NCBI GenBank assembly: GCA_029261875.1
Contig: JAJDAL010000050.1
Span: 62,001-126,000, forward strand
Length of the DNA stretch: 64,000 nt
DNA from: Deltaproteobacteria bacterium
GTDB taxonomy: Bacteria > Myxococcota_A > UBA9160 > JAJDAL01
Direction: 5' to 3'
Below are positions 61,816 to 64,000 of this stretch, piece by piece. Under the pieces are notes generated by a model that saw nothing but the letters and a program-made list of their open reading frames with translations, was not told the origin of the DNA and did not search any database. The translations under genes and the position numbers were made by a program. The first letter of the stretch is position 1. Every line of letters begins with the position of its first letter.

Positions 61816-62396
61816 TCGACGTAGCGTTTGACGTATTTCCCGAGAATGTCGGCCTCGAGATTCACGGGATCCCCGGGCTGACGCTGGCCCAGATTGGTTT
61901 CCCGCAAGGTATGTGGAATCAGAACCACATCGAACGCCGTTTCCTCGACATCGACGACCGTGAGCGACACGCCATCGATCGCCACAGATCCCTTGGGGAC
62001 CAACGAAGTGGCGAACTCGGCACCGCAGTCCACGACGAACCGAACATCCTCTCCACGGCGCTCCAGTGCCCGCACACAGCCCGTCGTATCCACGTGGCCC
62101 TGCACGATGTGACCGTCGAAGCGACTGGCCGCCCCCATGGCGCGTTCGAGATTGACGGACTGCCCCGGCGCGAGGCTTTCGAGGGACGATTTCTCCAGCG
62201 TCTCGCGCACGGCGTCGAAGGACAGGCACTCGTCCGCGATGGAGGTCACGGTCAGGCAGGTTCCGTTCACCGCGACGCTGTCTCCGAGCTTCACACCGCC
62301 ACTTGCCGACCCGCAAGCCACGACGAAACGGACGCTGCTCCCCACCGCTTCGACGGATTCGACCCGCCCGACACGCTCGATGATGCCCGTGAACAC
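61785..62396 (-). CDS. ribE: Riboflavin synthase alpha chain
   Basis: 203 residues. Start MFTGIIERVGRVES is diagnostic; the duplicated lumazine domains share NGTCLTVTSI and IDGVSLTVVDV. It converts two lumazines to riboflavin. The GTG start overlaps the thrC stop by one base (TAGTG). No other rib gene is in view. Confidence 0.95.
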   Translation of the reverse strand: MFTGIIERVGRVESVEAVGSSVRFVVACGSASGGVKLGDSVAVNGTCLTVTSIADECLSFDAVRETLEKSSLESLAPGQSVNLERAMGAASRFDGHIVQGHVDTTGCVRALERRGEDVRFVVDCGAEFATSLVPKGSVAIDGVSLTVVDVEETAFDVVLIPHTLRETNLGQRQPGDPVNLEADILGKYVKRYVDQVLAARPTA

Positions 62397-63754
62397 TAGC
62401 CCGCCGCCCGTCCGCGCTTTTCGATTTGGCGCAGCATTTCGTCGCGCACCTGGTCGTACTTCGCGGGAAGCTCGATGGGCGGGTTCGCGTGCTGGGCATC
62501 GACGCCCTCGAGTGCCAACTTGTGATAGTCGACCTTGAAGTCGACGAATTTGAGTCCATGGGCCGTGGAGATCACCACCACCCGGTCGCTCTTACGAATC
62601 TCGCCCCGATCCAAGAGCTTCTTGGTGGCCGCCAGCGCGACGCCCGTGTGGGGGCAGTTGAACAATCCGGTTCGATCCGCCGCGGCGGCCGCCTCCGCCA
62701 ACTCCGCTTCGCTGGCCTCCTCGACGATTCCGTCGTAGCGCCCGATCGCGTCGATGGCTTTGACGGCCGAAACCGGATTCCCGATCTGAATCGCCGACGC
62801 GAGCGTCGGGCGCGCCGCAATGGGCTCGAAGGTTTCGAATCCGCGCGTATAGGCGAGATACAGCGGGTTGGCCTGTTGGGCCTGGGCGACCGCGATCCGC
62901 GGGCGACGATTCACGAGGCCGAGTTCGAGCATCATGTCGAGTCCGGCGGCCAGCGCCGACACGTTGCCGAGATTCCCGCCGGGAATCACGATCCAATCCG
63001 GGACTTCCCAATCGAATTGTTGAGCGATCTCGATTCCGACGGTCTTCTGCCCCTCGATCCGCAGGCTGTTCATGGAATTCGCGAGATAGATCCCGTCGCG
63101 CTCCGCGACCTCCCTCACGATGGCCATGCAACCGTCGAAATCCGTATCCAGCGCAAACACGATGGCGCCATTGGCGACGGGTTGAATCAATTGCGCGATG
63201 GAAACCTTGCCCCGCGGCAGAAACACGATGGCGGGCAAGCCCGCCGCCGCCGCGTAGGCGGAAAGCGCCGCCGAGGTGTCCCCGGTGGAGGCGCACGCCA
63301 CCGCGGGAATCGAGCGACCGCGGGAAATCATCTCGCGAACCATGGAAACCAACACCGTCATTCCGAGATCTTTGAACGAACCGGTGTGGGAGTTCCCGCA
63401 CTGCTTGATCCACAGCTCGTCGAGCCCCAATTCGCGGCCGTAGCGCTCGGCCCAGAAGAGATTCGAATTGCCCTCGTACATCGAGACGACGTTCTCGTTG
63501 TCGATATTGGGACAGACCCACTCCTTTTTTCCCCAGACCCCGGACCCGAGCGGCCATTCGGTCTTGTGGGCCCGCGCCTCGAACAGCGCCCGCCACTCGG
63601 CCCCGCTCACCTTGCGCAGCTCGTCCATGTTGTGCGCGACCCGCAAGAGGCCGCCATCGCGCGCGGTATAGACGATTTCATCGAGTCCATAGCGCTCGCT
63701 GGAATCGTTCCAGGATTCAAACCAGGCGTCGAAAACGGGCTTGGTCGCCCCCAT
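62396..63754 (-). CDS. thrC: Threonine synthase
   Basis: 452 residues. PLP-binding Lys128 lies in [29 protein letters not shown] and [12 protein letters not shown] are the phosphate-binding loops. It makes threonine from phosphohomoserine. ATG 63754 is two bases after the hom stop, so hom-thrC-ribE look like one operon. Confidence 0.94.
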   Translation of the reverse strand: MGATKPVFDAWFESWNDSSERYGLDEIVYTARDGGLLRVAHNMDELRKVSGAEWRALFEARAHKTEWPLGSGVWGKKEWVCPNIDNENVVSMYEGNSNLFWAERYGRELGLDELWIKQCGNSHTGSFKDLGMTVLVSMVREMISRGRSIPAVACASTGDTSAALSAYAAAAGLPAIVFLPRGKVSIAQLIQPVANGAIVFALDTDFDGCMAIVREVAERDGIYLANSMNSLRIEGQKTVGIEIAQQFDWEVPDWIVIPGGNLGNVSALAAGLDMMLELGLVNRRPRIAVAQAQQANPLYLAYTRGFETFEPIAARPTLASAIQIGNPVSAVKAIDAIGRYDGIVEEASEAELAEAAAAADRTGLFNCPHTGVALAATKKLLDRGEIRKSDRVVVISTAHGLKFVDFKVDYHKLALEGVDAQHANPPIELPAKYDQVRDEMLRQIEKRGRAAG

Positions 63755-63756
63755 GA

Positions 63757-64000
63757 CTAGAAGTCCTCTTCCACGCGCACCAAACGGGTGGGCGCGGTGA
63801 CGTCCGGTAGGCGGTCGATCTCCGCCAACGCGGCCCGCACCCGGGCTTCCCGGGTGCGATGAGTAAAGATGATGATCGGAACCGCTTCGCCTGTACGACT
63901 CGATCCCCGCTGAAAGATCGATTCGATTCCGATTCCGTTCTCGCCGAGAATGCTCGCGACGTGACCCAAAACTCCGGGCTCGTCGCGCACGCTCAAGCAA
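63757..64000 (-). CDS. hom: Homoserine dehydrogenase, C-terminal ACT domain (5' end outside window)
   Basis: About 80 residues are visible. An ACT domain is seen: [20 protein letters not shown] and [10 protein letters not shown]. Together with thrC two bases downstream this fits the regulatory tail of homoserine dehydrogenase, which senses threonine. The catalytic part lies beyond the edge, so the call rests on this tail and gene order. Confidence 0.85.
   Translation of the reverse strand, partial: CLSVRDEPGVLGHVASILGENGIGIESIFQRGSSRTGEAVPIIIFTHRTREARVRAALAEIDRLPDVTAPTRLVRVEEDF

Overview
The window is a high-GC chromosome segment from a Gram-negative, flagellated bacterium. FlgH and FlgI (L and P rings), lipoprotein signals, thrombospondin type-3 repeats, a lysine-rich histone-like protein, NtrC/sigma-54 control of flagella and a bS22-type micro-protein suggest a deltaproteobacterial relative (Myxococcota, Desulfobacterota or a Binatota-like group). 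The species cannot be named from sequence alone. No rRNA, tRNA, CRISPR array or insertion sequence was recognised.

About 1-43,100 is a nearly continuous flagellar regulon. At 1-4,525 (minus strand) a sigma-54 box leads an unknown helical protein, a PilZ protein, a secreted TPR protein, a histidine-kinase relic and an NtrC-type regulator cut by the window edge. At 4,675-13,664 are two facing groups of pseudaminic-type sugar genes. The plus-strand group is pseI, pseG and an spsF-like gene. The minus-strand group is pseB, a GH57-like gene, a Maf flagellin glycosyltransferase, a small protein and an HDOD protein. Both groups have sigma-54 boxes. Next come fliT-fliS-fliD and flagellin (13,832-16,944), then an acetyltransferase, flbD and a first stator pair (17,167-20,193). 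The axial operon flgF-G-A-H-I-J-N-K-L-csrA-fliW (28,350 to 20,203) starts at a textbook sigma-54 promoter. The export, switch and placement genes fliL-M-N-OP-Q-R-flhB-A-F-G-HDOD lie at 38,949-28,545, preceded by a canonical sensor kinase/NtrC pair (41,157-38,960) and a second stator pair (43,063-41,475).

The flagellar genes form a coherent circuit. Enhancer-binding regulators act on sigma-54 boxes, CsrA and FliW are co-transcribed with the hook-filament junction genes, and the flagellin leader carries a hairpin whose loop holds a near-consensus CsrA site. FlhF and FlhG set flagellar number and place. Nonulosonic acid plus Maf probably decorate flagellin.

From 43,357 to the end the content is mixed: a VWA protein with an apparently dead protease domain, a transglutaminase-like lipoprotein, an MpaB-type oxygenase, a PilT ATPase next to a kinase whose phospho-acceptor His is Arg, rpoZ, the histone-like gene, an unannotated bS22 micro-gene, an acyl-CoA ligase, khpA, mgtE, a large type-3-repeat surface protein, a tandem thioredoxin-fold protein, an acyltransferase, ribE, thrC and the 3' end of hom. 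The items most worth following are the two kinases lacking a phospho-acceptor, the FliO-FliP fusion, the CsrA-type hairpin, the sigma-54 box set, the dead-protease VWA protein, a 28-bp perfect inverted repeat and a 60-nt stem-loop near the histone-like gene.
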